DNA of 64,000 nucleotides, from assembly GCA_003255065.1 (NCBI GenBank), contig QAOA01005780.1:38689-102688 (forward strand). The letters are read 5' to 3'. Positions 22,355 through 34,347 of the stretch are shown here, piece after piece (positions within the stretch are counted from its first letter, which is position 1; every line of letters begins with the position of its first letter). A model generated the notes under the pieces. It was not told where the DNA came from, ran no database searches, and worked only from the letters and a program-made list of their open reading frames with translations. Source of the DNA: Cercis canadensis (taxonomy: Eukaryota > Streptophyta > Magnoliopsida > Fabales > Fabaceae). A program made the translations under genes and the position numbers.

Positions 22355-23424
22355 TGAATATTCCTGAGGTGCAAATACAACCTTTACCATCGTAAAGTTC
22401 TTTAGCCACGAATTATAACAGAGACAGAGTTGACAAGAAAATTTTCTTTTCTTTCTTAGCCTGCAGGTGATAATGGAGGAGCAACTCAGATCATTACCTT
22501 CTATGAAAAGAAGAAGAAGCAGAGTAGCAAGACAACCACGAGAAAGCCAATCTCTAGGAGATATCTACAAAGCCCATTAGAACAACTAACCTGTTGTGCA
22601 ACTCCTTTCTGAATCAAGAAGACAATATAGCTTCAAGCAGTCATAAACTGATGGCTACTAAAGGGAAACTGATATTCCAGACACAGATTTTGTGGTTCTT
22701 CCTAAGCTCTGTGGGTTAGCTTCGTTTAATTGTTCAGTGTAATTTATGGTGTTCATTCTCTTCAGTCGTGTTTGATGGACTAATAATTTGTTGTAAACTT
22801 GTAATATAAGTGGGGCATCGATGCCTCCAGACTCTGTTGGTTTATACTACTGGTTTGTATAACAACTAATTAGTCTATATTATATGTTTTCTCTAATTTC
22901 TTTTATCATTGAAAATGACAGAAATGCAATCTGGAAAGCATATTGAAGAAATTTGTGCATTTAACTTCGTTTTTTTTTCTTCTATTTGATAAACTGAACA
23001 AAAGAATACAAGCATGCAACAAGAAGCCACCTTGTTTCCTTTCCTTTCCTTTCTCTAATTCATACATGCAAAATGAAATTGAACATCAAAGATAAATAAT
23101 GCTACTTTCTTTCACTCCAATCATTGTTTCCTTTCCTTTCTCTAATTTTGAGGGGAGGACTAGGATAGCTAAGGGAACAGTCTAATGGTTGAAAAACAGA
23201 TACTTCATTATAGAAGTTTCAAGTTCAAATCACATCAGAAAAGTTTAAGGTAAAATTATGGGAAGAAATATACAAGGCCTTTATGTTTGGCATAATGAAC
23301 AATATGGAACCAAATAGCCTACCATTTTTCTTGAGTAAAATGTAAAATAAATTTTAAAATGTTTCCATAAGAAGCCCTTATCATTGTAGTCTAAACTGTG
23401 TATCCACAAAAGATGGAACATCAG
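22355..23424. other. 3' flanks of two convergent genes
   Basis: Holds the 3' UTR of the calmodulin-binding gene (likely to about 22850) and the end of the YAE1-like gene read from the other strand. A TTTCCTTTCCTTTC motif is repeated near 23035 and 23125. A weak tRNA-like B box (about 23218) was not strong enough to call a SINE. Confidence 0.4.
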
Positions 23425-24267
23425 CTACTCTTGTGCAGGTAATTGTACGGCAATCGCAGGACATTCACGAATCAGAGACTCAAGCTGTCCAAAGTAATTT
23501 CCCAGATAATAGCAGTCTGAAGTTTGCTCCTGTAAATCTGCTACATCGGGGCTAGCCTCCATATTTTTACTCTGTTCTTGAGTTTCGTTTGCCTTGATTT
23601 CTTCATTAAACCGTCCAAGAGCATCTGTTGTTGACAAATAATGAATTGATTCATACAATCCTTGGAATTCATTTCTCTTTTCTTGTGTTTCAACTAACTT
23701 CTCTTTCATCTCCTCTGGAAGGTGAGCAAATGCACTTGATAGGGTGCATGCACCGAAAAGAAAATTTCAAAAAGAAGGAACTATTAGTGAGCGATAAGAA
23801 TAGTAAATTCAAAGATACTGCATATCTCTCCCCAAGCGTTTTCTTTGAGAATACCTGGTAATACCTCTTGCAAGACCAAAGCTATAACCAGCAAGGACAG
23901 ATTGTTTAAACCCAATATTGAAGCCCTCCTGTGCAGAAGCTTCTTTTCCTGCTATAAGACCATCGCGATATCCCATCTACAGTACAATAGAGAACAAACA
24001 TGAATACCTTGTTATTTGAAGAGTGAAAAATTATAAACTACACTATGAAAAATTTACCCTCGGTTATCAGATTACCGTATGGAATTGGTCATGTCTCTTC
24101 TGCCACTCCCTGTCCAAATCCGATGCTTTATCCAACTCATCATCAGAACTTCCCCACACAGATCCATCTTCAAGACCCAAATCATCATCAGCACTGGTTG
24201 GTCTTAGTTCTAATTTTGAAAGTTGCAAAGTTTCAGCGTAAAGTTCTTCAGCAAACCTGTTCTCCAT
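23425..24267 (-). CDS. YAE1: YAE1-like protein with deca-GX3 motif, Fe-S target adaptor
   Basis: In yeast and animals YAE1 works with LTO1 to bring the ribosome-recycling ATPase ABCE1/Rli1 to the cytosolic Fe-S cluster targeting complex; a cytosolic adaptor role is inferred here. Three coding exons (24267-24076, 23976-23855, 23734-23425) have GT-AG borders and matching phases and give 207 residues, usual for plant members. The ATG follows a TTGCAG acceptor directly, so a 5'-UTR intron ends at the start codon; its donor is CAAG|GTACAA near 24738. Exon 1 is acidic (SVWGSSDDELDKASDLDREW, residues 36-55). Exon 2 holds the Yae1 repeat with glycines every fourth residue: Gly66, 70, 74, 82, 86, 94, 98, 102. 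Exon 3 is Glu-rich and ends QLPAQE. Exon structure is my own splice reading. Confidence 0.85.
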
Positions 24268-25189
24268 CTGCAATGGAATCATGTATTAGAAATGAGAGTA
24301 AGCTAATTTCTCCCAGACATAGCGAACAGATCATTTCAGTTCTAATGGACTAACACAATAAAGTTCCTCCTAAAATGTAAACAAAACAACTTAATTTTAA
24401 AGTACAACACTTACAATATTCAATGACTTTAACTTTCCTTAATATATATCAAGGATGAAAACAGTAATAAAAGGCATCAACTCTAGTTTATATTTCCTAT
24501 GTGTTTGTACAATAGTGAAACAAGTAAGAGAATTAAAAAAAGCACCAAAAATTAGCTATCTAATCAAATGTCTCCTAAGCACTAAATTATGCAACAATAA
24601 TTATTAAATAGAAGAAAACAAAATTAGAGCAATTCTATATCTATTGACATTGGGAGACAATTTCACCCAAATCAATTAAAAAAAATTTCAAGAAAACTAA
24701 TAACCCAAATTAATTTTTTTTTTAAAAAAAAAATTGTACCTTGAAAACCAGAATCGTAGAATAAGAACAGAGATAAGTGAAACTGAATTGAAGGGGGCAT
24801 GCGCTCTGAGCCAAGCACAATTGATCTCAAATCAACCTCAAAGTAGGGAGCAATGGAGGAACAGGAAAAGCGCAGGGAACAGAGTGGGGTGAGTGAGGGA
24901 GGCAGGGAGCTTAGGGAATCTAATTGGAGGAGATGAGGTGCTGACGTGCTGTTACCTGCAAGTCGTTTTGTTTTCGAGCCGCTTCCGTGGAGAGGAGGCT
25001 ACGCACAAAGAACAGACAGAGCCAGCGCTATCGATGATGGTGAGGATTAAAATGAGCTGTGGGTGATTTTGCGAGCAGAGAAGAGAAGAGCAGAGCAGAG
25101 GGGAACAGAGGAGCTTTAGGGAGGCGCGGCCCGAACGAACAACTGAATCAGGGAATGGTTCAACTTGAGATGAAATCTGGTCCAAGAAC

Positions 25190-25240
25190 TAAGAAAACGG
25201 TATCGTTTTGGATCATTCCATTGAAACGGTGCCGTCCTGA
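25190..25240 (-). promoter_or_regulatory. AAACG...CGTTT palindrome-like boxes upstream of YAE1
   Basis: AAAACGGTATCGTTTT (25194-25209) is nearly a perfect palindrome, and AAACGGTGCCGT (25224-25235) follows 30 bp later. They lie about 450-500 bp beyond the likely 5'-UTR donor of the minus-strand YAE1-like gene. The same AACGGCNTCGTTT pattern appears twice upstream of the F-box gene. Inference: a core-promoter-associated box. Confidence 0.35.
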
Positions 25241-27014
25241 CTTAGGGCTCTATAAGCTCCAACTTAGTAGGCAAAAAGAAAAAGAGTTGTGAATCGCCCG
25301 GTTATTGAAAATTGGTACCGGTTTATCGGTTTTACTAGTTCATATCAATTTTTATCGGTTTAACCGCTCAAACGACTTTAGACCTTGAACCAAACTAGAA
25401 TTTAGATTGGGCACCAGTTGAACAGGTCGAATTGTCTGATCCAATTTTTAAAACACTAGCTATGTTGTTGGAGTTGGAGAGAAAAATAAAAATCAGGATC
25501 GGACCAGCACATGATCAAACGGGCAGGGTCAAATAGGTCTATTGTTTTACTTCACAAAACCTTATAAAATGCTTTTTTATAAAACTCGACATCATAGTTG
25601 TTATCTAAGAAAAAATATTTTTTTTTTTCTAATCTGACTTATTTAAAGAAAAAAGTAGAAAGAAAAAAACATAAAATTTACAAATTTTAAAAACAACTTC
25701 AATTTATATATTTAGAAAAAAGTTATCTGGAATTAAAAAAATTTTGCGAGTATTTTTTCTTTTTTATGTAAATTTCATTAATGAGTTTTATATTATAATT
25801 TATACGTCTCCAAGTAAAAGTTATCACATAACTCATTTCATTAATGAGTTTTATATCATTTGATTGGACATTGGAACTGTAGTAGAAAGTTTGCAAGGTT
25901 TTAATAGTCAAGCAATCTAAGTAATCATTCAAGTGACCACAAAAATTAGAGAGGTTTTCAAGAACGGAAAACTAATTCTAGTGTGTGTCTATTAGTGATT
26001 GTGATGTAAATTAACAACTTAAATATTTACATTTTCTTATTGTAAAATTTCTTAAAATATGCATAAATTACATAAACTCTATATCATGCATTAAAAAAAA
26101 TCGTGAATCACAATTATCATATCTTACTATTAATTGCTTCACATGAGAACTAGATCTAATTCTTTTTACTCCAACAAAAATAATATATATATATTTTTTT
26201 TATCTTTAGAACTTGTAAGTTCTGTGTTCGAATCAAGAGTGAAAATGAAACATATAAAAAAAACAATTTTTAAAATTTTTTTTTTCAATTTTTTCTCCAT
26301 TTCATTAGACATGTTCTAGTATCTCGCAATTGCCTTCAAGATTCCTACATTATATACCCATGCACCAGGCCACCACGTACCCCTTCAATTCTACATGGCC
26401 ATGATAAACAAGAAAGAACAACTAGAGATCTGCTACATTATAAATATTGCACCTTTCACATATGTCAACAATTATATTCCTTTACCATTTTCTTCGTGCA
26501 TGCCAACCAATTAGACAGCTTATCTTGTTCTCTATCTCATATACACACAGAAATAAAGAATTTTTTTTTATGCAGACTCGGTTATATACAAGTTAGGTAG
26601 GTAGATTAAGCCAATTAAATTTTCTGCATATTGACATATAGGGTGTTTTTGTGCAGGATTTAGCTGTAACCCGTACCCTTATATATATATAAAGAATCTA
26701 ATTAGTTAATTTAGTTTACCTAACTAAGTAGATTAAGTCTACCTAAAATTTCTTCACAAAAGAAACAGACATAGATTAATGAGGCTGCTAAAAAATATAG
26801 TTATGTGTTCCTTGAGTGAGGTGTTGGTCATGTGTTGCATGTGAAAGATTAGGAAATCTAAACATCTAATTAGAGGCATACACATACACTTACCAGCTGT
26901 CTTCACTTATCAACTTAGCTAGCTATACCAACCAATTAGCTTCTTTAGTCCCTAAAAGGGTTTCCTTTTTACTTCAAGAAACCATGTAAACTACCTTTCA
27001 TCAGGTTATAAAAA
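25241..27014. other. Intergenic spacer
   Basis: AT-rich sequence with no supported gene. TTCATTAATGAGTTTTATAT is repeated near 25786 and 25838. A TGTGTTCGAATC box near 26222 resembles a Pol III B box but no matching A box was found. Confidence 0.45.
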
Positions 27015-27242
27015 AGAGTAAAATATTTTATTCGTCTTTGAATTATTTTTTAGAAGTTATTTTAGTCTTTGATTTATTTTTTTTGTGTCATTTTAATTAT
27101 TGAATAATCACATTACTTGTAAAATCAGTTTTACATAACACAAAAAATGATCATTTAAAAAATTAATTTAGCGGGTATAATGATTATTTAAGAACTAAAA
27201 TGACACAAAAAATAAATTAAAAGATGAAAAATATATTTAACT
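27015..27242. mobile_element. Foldback MITE, copy 1 of a three-copy family
   Basis: It begins GAGTAAAATATTTTATT and its right part reads back as AAGTTAAATATATTTTTCATC on the other strand. Inner blocks TTATTTTAGTCTTTGATTTATTTTT and TGTGTCATTTTAATTATTGAATAATCA are shared with copies at 28155-28358 and 58685-58940. No coding capacity and no clear target duplication. Confidence 0.6.
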
Positions 27243-27398
27243 TATAAAAAAAAAAAAAACATAAATGCAGCTATAGACCAAACAGGAAGTAGATTCTTCT
27301 GTTACGTCAATTGGCAACCAATCTTATCTTGCAATACATTCATTTGGTTTAGACACATTTTTCACCCATTTTGTCAACTGCGGCCAACCCTTGATGAG

Positions 27399-27408
27399 GA
27401 TATATATA
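27399..27408 (+). promoter_or_regulatory. Probable TATA box of the TBL gene
   Basis: ATATATATAT preceded by GATGAGG lies about 70 bp before the ATG at 27473, leaving a short 5' UTR. There is no closer candidate. Confidence 0.4.
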
Positions 27409-27472
27409 TTTTGAAGGATAGAAGAATACAAATCATTGATTACCTTCAAATCTGTGTGTGAGAGAGAGAAAG

Positions 27473-28355
27473 ATGGGTCTTGGAAGGCTGAGATTGTGTA
27501 ATTGGGTTATTGTGGGCATTTTTGGGGTCATTTGGGTTTGTCCATGGCTGTGTTTGGCAATTGCTGGGAATGTTCATCGTGATGGGACGAATATGCAGTG
27601 GAGAATATCAGCATCAAAGGAAACGGAGTGCAATGTTTATGAAGGGGATTGGGTGTGGGATGATTCTTACCCACTTTATGACTCTGCAACCTGTCCTCAT
27701 ATTCGAAAGGAATTTGATTGTTTGAAGTATGGTCGCGTTGACAGGAGTTACCTAAAATACAGATGGCAACCCAAGAGCTGTGACTTGCCAAGGTACACAA
27801 CCCTCTGATATTTTCTTCTTCAATCTTTGAATTCTTGTGTTTCAATGTATGCACATGTTTATAGAGCAAAAGGTCCAAACTAATAATGAATTTTCATGTT
27901 TGCATGTGATAAGGCATCTGTTTTGTAGCCAATTTTATAATCACTTGCTTTTTCTTCTCTTCTGTTTTCTATTTTGTATTTATTAGTGCCTACATCAATA
28001 GGTAACATTATATATTTTTTTCCTATAAAATTTATTCACCTAATCTCAATTAAATTCGTACTTTAGACCTTTATCATAAAGTTAAGATCTTTCTCTTTTG
28101 TTATTTTCTTTATTTGTTTTTATTCACAATTTGCATGTATTGTAATAAAATAAAGAGTGAAATACTTTTTTTGTTATTGAATTATTTCTTAAATGTTATT
28201 TTAGTTATTGATTTATTTTTTTGTGTCACTTTAATACTCGAATAATCATATTACTTGTCAAATCAGTGATTCATAGCACCAAAAATGTGATGACTAAAGT
28301 GATACAAAAAAAATATCAAAGACTAAAGTAATATTTAAGAAGTAATTTAAGGACA

Positions 28356-28403
<48 letters not shown>

Positions 28404-31400
28404 CTCTAAAATAAAAAATAAATAAAACACAATACACAAATTAAGCAAGTTATGGAGCCTGTGTCCCACATCTTTTTGTGTAGACAATTATTGTTATTTT
28501 GGCTTCAAAATGTGAACCCAATGACTTTAGTGCCTCTAAATTTATCTTTAGCACCACCGATTGGGATTTGGTTGATGTGTTAAATGATTAGAAATAGACT
28601 AAAGTTTAATCCATCACATCATTATTCGAGTAACGACACTCATTCAATTTCTAATTCTAAATTATTACAACTTTTTTTTTTTCTAAAAAATAGTAGAGCT
28701 ATTAAAGATAGGATTTGACTATGGCCTTTCCACAATTAGCTATAATTAAAACTATTTTTTTTTTTTTTAATATGATAACATAAAGATTTAAATTTATGAT
28801 CTTTGTAAATTACTTAAACATTTCACTAACTAAATTGACTATTGTACTCTCAAGGCGATTTAGCTATATTATAATTTTGTTCCACTGCCTAAATTATTGC
28901 TTATATACTGATACTCAAATCATAAAGTTAAAATTAGTGTGAAAAATTGAAACCATGCCTATTTTGTTAGAATTTTTCTAGAATCAAGCATGTGATAGCT
29001 TTTATGATTACAAATTACAATATTCTTTTGGTAAAGAGAAAAAGAAAAAAAACAACATTCTCTGCTTAAGAAAAGGACTAGAGATAAGGTTTTAACTTCA
29101 AAGTTGTCGTTGGTTAACCCGTGAGATAAAGTTTTATGCCGTGACGAGCTTTGGGAACATGCATATTTTTGGCTTTATATGCTTGAGAATGAAAGGTTTG
29201 GGCCATCGAAGTTTTAAAATTCTTATAATGAGAGCTTCAAATTGTGGTAAGTAATTAAAATAAATGTCCAATTAAGCACTTATTTTGGTCCATTTAATCA
29301 AATTAAGCACGAAGAGGAGTCTTTGTTTCTTTTCTTTTGCCCTTTCCTCTTGTCAGTTTGTTAATGGATACAATGTGTATTAGTCAAATTATGAATAATG
29401 GCAATATGTATGTCAATAATACAATGATAAATAATATATATATGATGTGTCTAACCTTATCTATAGCAATTTCTTCTACTTTTTCTAAATTTTATTTTTT
29501 CCACAACAAAAGTTTGATGTATGACTTTATCAATGTTACCTACACATTTAAGATTTTAACCTAATCACAAAAGATTCAATATTACAGCATAGTTAGGAAT
29601 GATGTTTTTGTCATCCTTATATACAACTAATTAAGAGTCATTTTCTTGCGAGTGTGGCTATCTAAGGCCAACGTATTTGCTCTCTCATTCCCTTCCTTTT
29701 ACTGCATTTCCTGTTTTTTTTTTTTTCTTTCTGTTCACAGGTTTATCTCCTTTTTGTTTTATCTACCCGTGCATTATACGTGTGTTGAACTAATTTTAAT
29801 TATTCTCTCATTCAACAAATGAGTCAGCTAAATTATGGTAAAATTCAATGGAATATTTGTGATACACTTTATCTTTACAGGTTTGATGGGAAAAGTTTCT
29901 TGACACAATTTAAGGGGAAGAATATTATGTTTATAGGAGACTCTGTCAGTCTCAACCATTGGCAATCACTTATATGCTTGCTTCACTCTGTTGTACCTCA
30001 ATCTGAAATTGTAAAACAGACCACTGGCTTTTTCACTACCTACACATTCCAGGTTAGTGAGTTATTTCCCTGTATAAACAGCCATTTATTAGCATCCCAA
30101 GAATGTGGGATTTTGGATACAAAATACCAGGAATATAATATGCTTATATTTGATACAATAATTAAAATTATTAAACACAAATAGGATATATGAGAATGTG
30201 AAGATATTGTTTGCTTAAATTGTTATTGCCGACATTCTAACAGTATTGGAAGATATGCAATAGCTCNTTTATTAGCATCCCAAGAATGTGGGATTTTGGA
30301 TACAAAATACCAGGAATATAATATGCTTATATTTGATATAATAATTAAAATTATTAAACACAAATAGGATATATGAGAATGTGAAGATATTGTTTGCTTA
30401 AATTGTTATTGCCTACATTCTAACAGTATTGGAAGATATGCAATAGCTTGTTATGTACCATTAAACTTTCTGCCTGAAAAAACAAACGAGCTTTTATGGA
30501 TTCCTAAGTATTTAATATACTAGAATATCTTACATAATAATGTGAGGATGCTGGTGTATCAAATATTTGTTAGTTGAGGCATCATCCTTTTGAAGTAAAG
30601 AAAAAAGTCATCACTCTCTTTCAAAACTACAATGATATTGCAGTGTTTTACCAAATTGTTGTCTTTTTTGTTTGAGGGGAAATATAGTATAACATCTTTT
30701 TACGTGTAAACTTGTCTGCATGTTAAATGGTTTGTAAAATAGACCAAAAATTCGTAAAATGCACATATGCTTAATTTTACGAGTCTTTAATTTACTTCTT
30801 TTTATAGTTATTTACCAACGCAATAAAAGACCACGTACAAAATAAGAGATTCTCAACTTTAAGAGTCTGTTTGGGAGTTTGAAGTGAGGAGAAAGGAAAT
30901 AAGAGAAGAAGAAAGAAAGAGAAAGGAAGGGAAGGCAAAGGGAGAATTCTTTTTTTTTCCTTTGTTTGAATTATTAAAATGAGCAAAATGAGAGAAAAGG
31001 AAAAGAAAAATCATATTATAAAATATTTTTATTAGTTTACCATTTATAATTAAAATATACATATTTAATATAAATTAAATAATATAATACACTTATTTCT
31101 TAATAAAGGGGTGAAGAATTTTAAAAAAAATAAAAAGGTATAATAGTCATTTTAACATATTTTCTCTCCAAACCCTCTAATTTGAAGGAACACAAAAATG
31201 GACTAAAAAAGAAATGTAAAGATTGCATCTTATTTAATGGCTTCCTCTCCTTTTTTAAAATAAATCTTTCAAACAAGAGAGAGATAAACTTTATTCCTCC
31301 CCTCTCATTTCCTTTTCCCTCCAAAATAAAATTCCAAACAAACCCTAAATTTAATATATCCGTTTTATATGTGTAAACTTGTCTGCAGGTCAAATGATCT

Positions 31401-32655
31401 GTAAAATAGACCAAATATTTGTAAAATTCACATTTGCCATTAATTGTTGTCTTTTTTGTGTGTGGGGAAGTGTTTGTTATACCAATTTGGAATATCTGCC
31501 CTGCAGGAATATGGAGTTTCGGTCATTATTCATGACTCTAAGTACTTAGTTGACATTGATGAGGAACCAATTGGTCGAGTTTTGAAGCTTGACTCCATTA
31601 AGAGTGGAGAAATATGGAAGAATATGGACGTCTTGGTTTTCAACACTTGGCTCTGGTGGTACCGCAGAGGAGAAAAGCAACCGTAGGAGCTCTTTACAAA
31701 CTCATAAACAAGTGGTGCACTACAAATTGTGACTTTGACTAGAGCTAGCAATTGAGTCATGTGTTATATGTCTTTCTATTGCAGATGGGATTACATTCAA
31801 GTAGGTGACGAAATTGTCAAAGACATGGATCGTATGGCTGCGTTTCAAAGGGCATTGACAACTTGGGCTAATTGGGTCAATGAAGATGTTGATTCAAGCA
31901 GAACCAAAGTCATTTTTACAGGAGTTTCTCCTTCCCATTACAAGTAAGTTCAACATCTTTTGCCAAAAAACTCTCTTGGTGTAATCATAGAATCCACCTA
32001 GTTAAATCCCACTAAACATAGTGTGAGATTCTGAGGCAGTAATGAGATACACCAAACATATTCCCATACATGAGTCAATAAAATTGGACACTTTTTTTTC
32101 CAATGCTCGAACTTGTGAGAAGATAACAAGTAATATCCTTATATATACTTAAATGAAAGTTACTTTTCTTTAAGTAAGACTATTTATAGTTATTGTACTT
32201 GTTCTTTCTATTTTGCTACTTTTTTTGTTTCTATTTTCTTTCTTTACGAGTTTGATTTTTTTATTTAACTAATTGTAAGTGGATGACATGGGTTTACAAT
32301 TAGTTTATACTATTTTCTTGACTTTTTCCTGCATATGTGCATCATACAAATCAGTGGCACGGATTGGAATGAGCCAGGAGTGACAAACTGTTCAAAGGAG
32401 ACAGAGCCAATAAGTGGATCAACTTACTCAATTGGTTTGCCGCAGGCATCATACGTAGTGAAAGATGTGTTGAAGACAATAGCAAAACCTTTTCATCTGC
32501 TTGACATTACATTTCTCTCACAATTGAGAAAAGATGCACATCCTAGCTCTTACAATGCATTCAGAGGCATGGATTGCACCCATTGGTGTGTGGCAGGGCT
32601 TCCAGATACTTGGAATCTACTTCTCACCACAGCTCTCAGTAGTTGTTGGAATTGA
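27473..32655 (+). CDS. TBL: Trichome birefringence-like (TBL) polysaccharide O-acetyltransferase
   Basis: Golgi enzyme that transfers acetyl groups to wall polysaccharides such as xylan, mannan or pectin; the substrate is not readable here. Five exons (27473-27792, 29881-30052, 31507-31682, 31785-31943, 32355-32655) have GT-AG borders and consistent phases and give 375 residues. Residues 8-32 are a hydrophobic signal anchor. The PMR5N part starts [19 protein letters not shown] (52-70). The PC-esterase part holds the GDS motif (126-128, in [12 protein letters not shown]) and the DxxH motif D349-C-T-H352, so the Ser-His-Asp set is complete. Another in-frame ATG at 27458 adds MRERK. Intron 2 is 1.45 kb and contains a MITE, repeated intron segments and a contig join. 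The coding parts are intact. Confidence 0.93.
28155..28358. mobile_element. Foldback MITE, copy 2, in TBL intron 1
   Basis: It begins GAGTGAAATACTTTTTTTG and shares TTATTTTAGTTATTGATTTATTTTTTTGTGTCA-like blocks with copy 1, followed by the folded-back complement (ACTAAAGTAATATTTAAGAAG). It ends at a long TA repeat. It sits in the first intron of the TBL gene. Confidence 0.55.
28360..28402. repeat. (TA)n microsatellite
   Basis: About 21 uninterrupted TA units in TBL intron 1, directly next to a MITE end. Likely length-polymorphic. Confidence 0.95.
30085..30449. repeat. Duplicated segment around an N: probable assembly overlap
   Basis: About 181 bp at 30085-30265 recur at 30268-30449 directly after the N at 30267, with about two differences (GATACAATA/GATATAATA; GCCGAC/GCCTAC). 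The copies abut the gap exactly, as expected when two overlapping contigs are joined without merging. It lies in TBL intron 2 and does not touch coding sequence. Confidence 0.85.
30656..31470. repeat. Direct repeats of intron sequence flanking a MITE
   Basis: GTGTAAACTTGTCTGCA(T/G)GT and the following about 60 bp occur at about 30704 and again at about 31368. TTGTTGTCTTTTTTGTNTG and neighbours occur at about 30656 and 31444. The Tourist-like MITE lies between them. The copies are diverged, so this is an old duplication, not an assembly effect. Confidence 0.6.
30863..31345. mobile_element. Tourist-like MITE in TBL intron 2
   Basis: A 483-bp element whose left end GAGTCTGTTTGGGA matches the right end read on the other strand, GGGTTTGTTTGGAA, flanked by TAA on both sides (30860-30862, 31346-31348). 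Its subterminal purine-rich part (GAGGAGAAAGGAAATAAGAG) pairs with the pyrimidine-rich right part, giving a large foldback. No coding capacity. Confidence 0.65.
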
Positions 32656-34347
32656 ATACAAACTGTTTGAAGAAAAGGGAACCTTAAATTCACAAAAGAT
32701 ATTCATATTTATTTATTGCTACTCTATACAACACAAATATTGATTGAGTAGCATGGACAATTATGTGGCTTGTAGACCACACAAATAATGATCATTATTA
32801 CTGCCATTCCATAAAATGAGAAAGTCAATTATGACTTTGGAGTTGTTCTAAATCATATGATTATCCTTATCAAAATATCATCTCAGTAAAAAGTCAACAG
32901 TGCATATGTAATTTTAGCATTTATTATAGGTTTTTATTTTTATTTTTTTTATTATTCCAAAAAAAAATGGNCCAAAAAAAAAAATGGAAACAATATTTAT
33001 ACATTTTCATTATTGCAGGTACATTAATATAATCTATTATGAAATCCACACATGAATAGAGGATCTAGTTTTTTTTTTATTAAATGAAATATGATGGAAT
33101 ATAACTAAATTTTATCTCACTATATACATTTACTAAGGTCTGAAATTATGGAAAAGAATCATAAAATCTCTGATATATTGATATGTGTTTCTACAAAATA
33201 AAAAGTTACTCATCATGTGATTGTTTTATTTATATTTAAAAATGATAATAACATATTTTTATATATAATAATTACATATATAAATAGAATAATGACATTG
33301 TATTAAGAAATATTTTAATTATTTTACCCTATGTAACAAGCATTTACTTAAAACTTTAATTCATTTAGCACTTAATTGACCATGTTCTAAAAGATTGACT
33401 TTGAAGGAATTAAAATAAAATAGCATCCTCATTTTCATTCCCTCCCAAAATCATTTATTCCATCTTCAAAATTATAAAATACCAATACTACCTTATTGCG
33501 CAGCTTCGTATTCAGAAGTGCATTCGCTAGTGTGGAACGTTTCCTTACCAACAGGGCAAGAGAGAAGCCCATCAAATTCTCACCTCAGTAACTTGCATTC
33601 ACACCGAACCACTGCACATATTGGGTTCTTGCGCATTTGAGTTGGTCTTCAAATGGCATCCAAAGTTTTCAACGCATTAGATATGGATTTTTTGGAGCAT
33701 TCAAGGCACAAGTTAGCAGCATCAATGACCTATTACAGGCGCCATGTTTACAGTTTAGTTTCTTTTTTTCTCTTCTGATGAAGATTCTTAGCAAAAGGGT
33801 GGAACTGGAAACTCGGTCAGCAATGTCAGTAATTGGTAAGGGGCACATTAGTCCAGCCCATAGATGTTAAGACTAAAGTACTTATTTTTTTGTAAAAAAA
33901 ATCAAAGTTAGATATGAAGTTGAACTTTCATAAGTTTGAAGGGGGTTTTCAATTTTTAAACAATGGTGAAGTACTGAAGTTTATAGACGTCAACTTATGA
34001 GTTATGGCTCTGGTATGTATCGACGATAATTGACTTTCTTTTTTAATCCTCTTTTGTCAAATTGCAGAAAGTGTATGCGCACGTTCTTGTTTGACTTTAA
34101 AAGCTGAAGACTTTGTAGTGCAGCATGGAAATATCCGCCTGATATTACTGACCCCATGCCAATTGAGTGTTATTATAAATTTTGACCAAGTTCTTGCAGT
34201 TGATACTCATGCCCAGAAAGCAGTAATAGTAATAAGTAAGCACCTATCTTTCCTTGTGATTGCTGTTTGCAAATACCCCTTCCAAATTATTCTCCTTCTT
34301 ACTTGCTGTTTGCAAACACCCAGTTCAGTTTTATCCAAAAGCAAGCC
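32656..34347. other. 3' flank of TBL and 5' flank of CNL2
   Basis: AT-rich to about 33480, including an N at 32971 where CC-A(n)-TGG occurs on both sides (32957-32970 and 32972-32987), a small contig overlap. From about 33480 the sequence is less AT-rich and may contain transcribed 5'-UTR exons of CNL2, but no splice pair is certain. Confidence 0.4.

Noticed and set aside
23155-23280. Possible tRNA-derived SINE
   Set aside because: A GTTCAAATC box is present but the A box, spacing and a poly-A or T end are not convincing.
34267-34347. 27-codon N-terminal extension of CNL2
   Set aside because: Family members start with the MA(A)...VGG..LSA sequence at 34348, which has a better start context; the extension has no family similarity.
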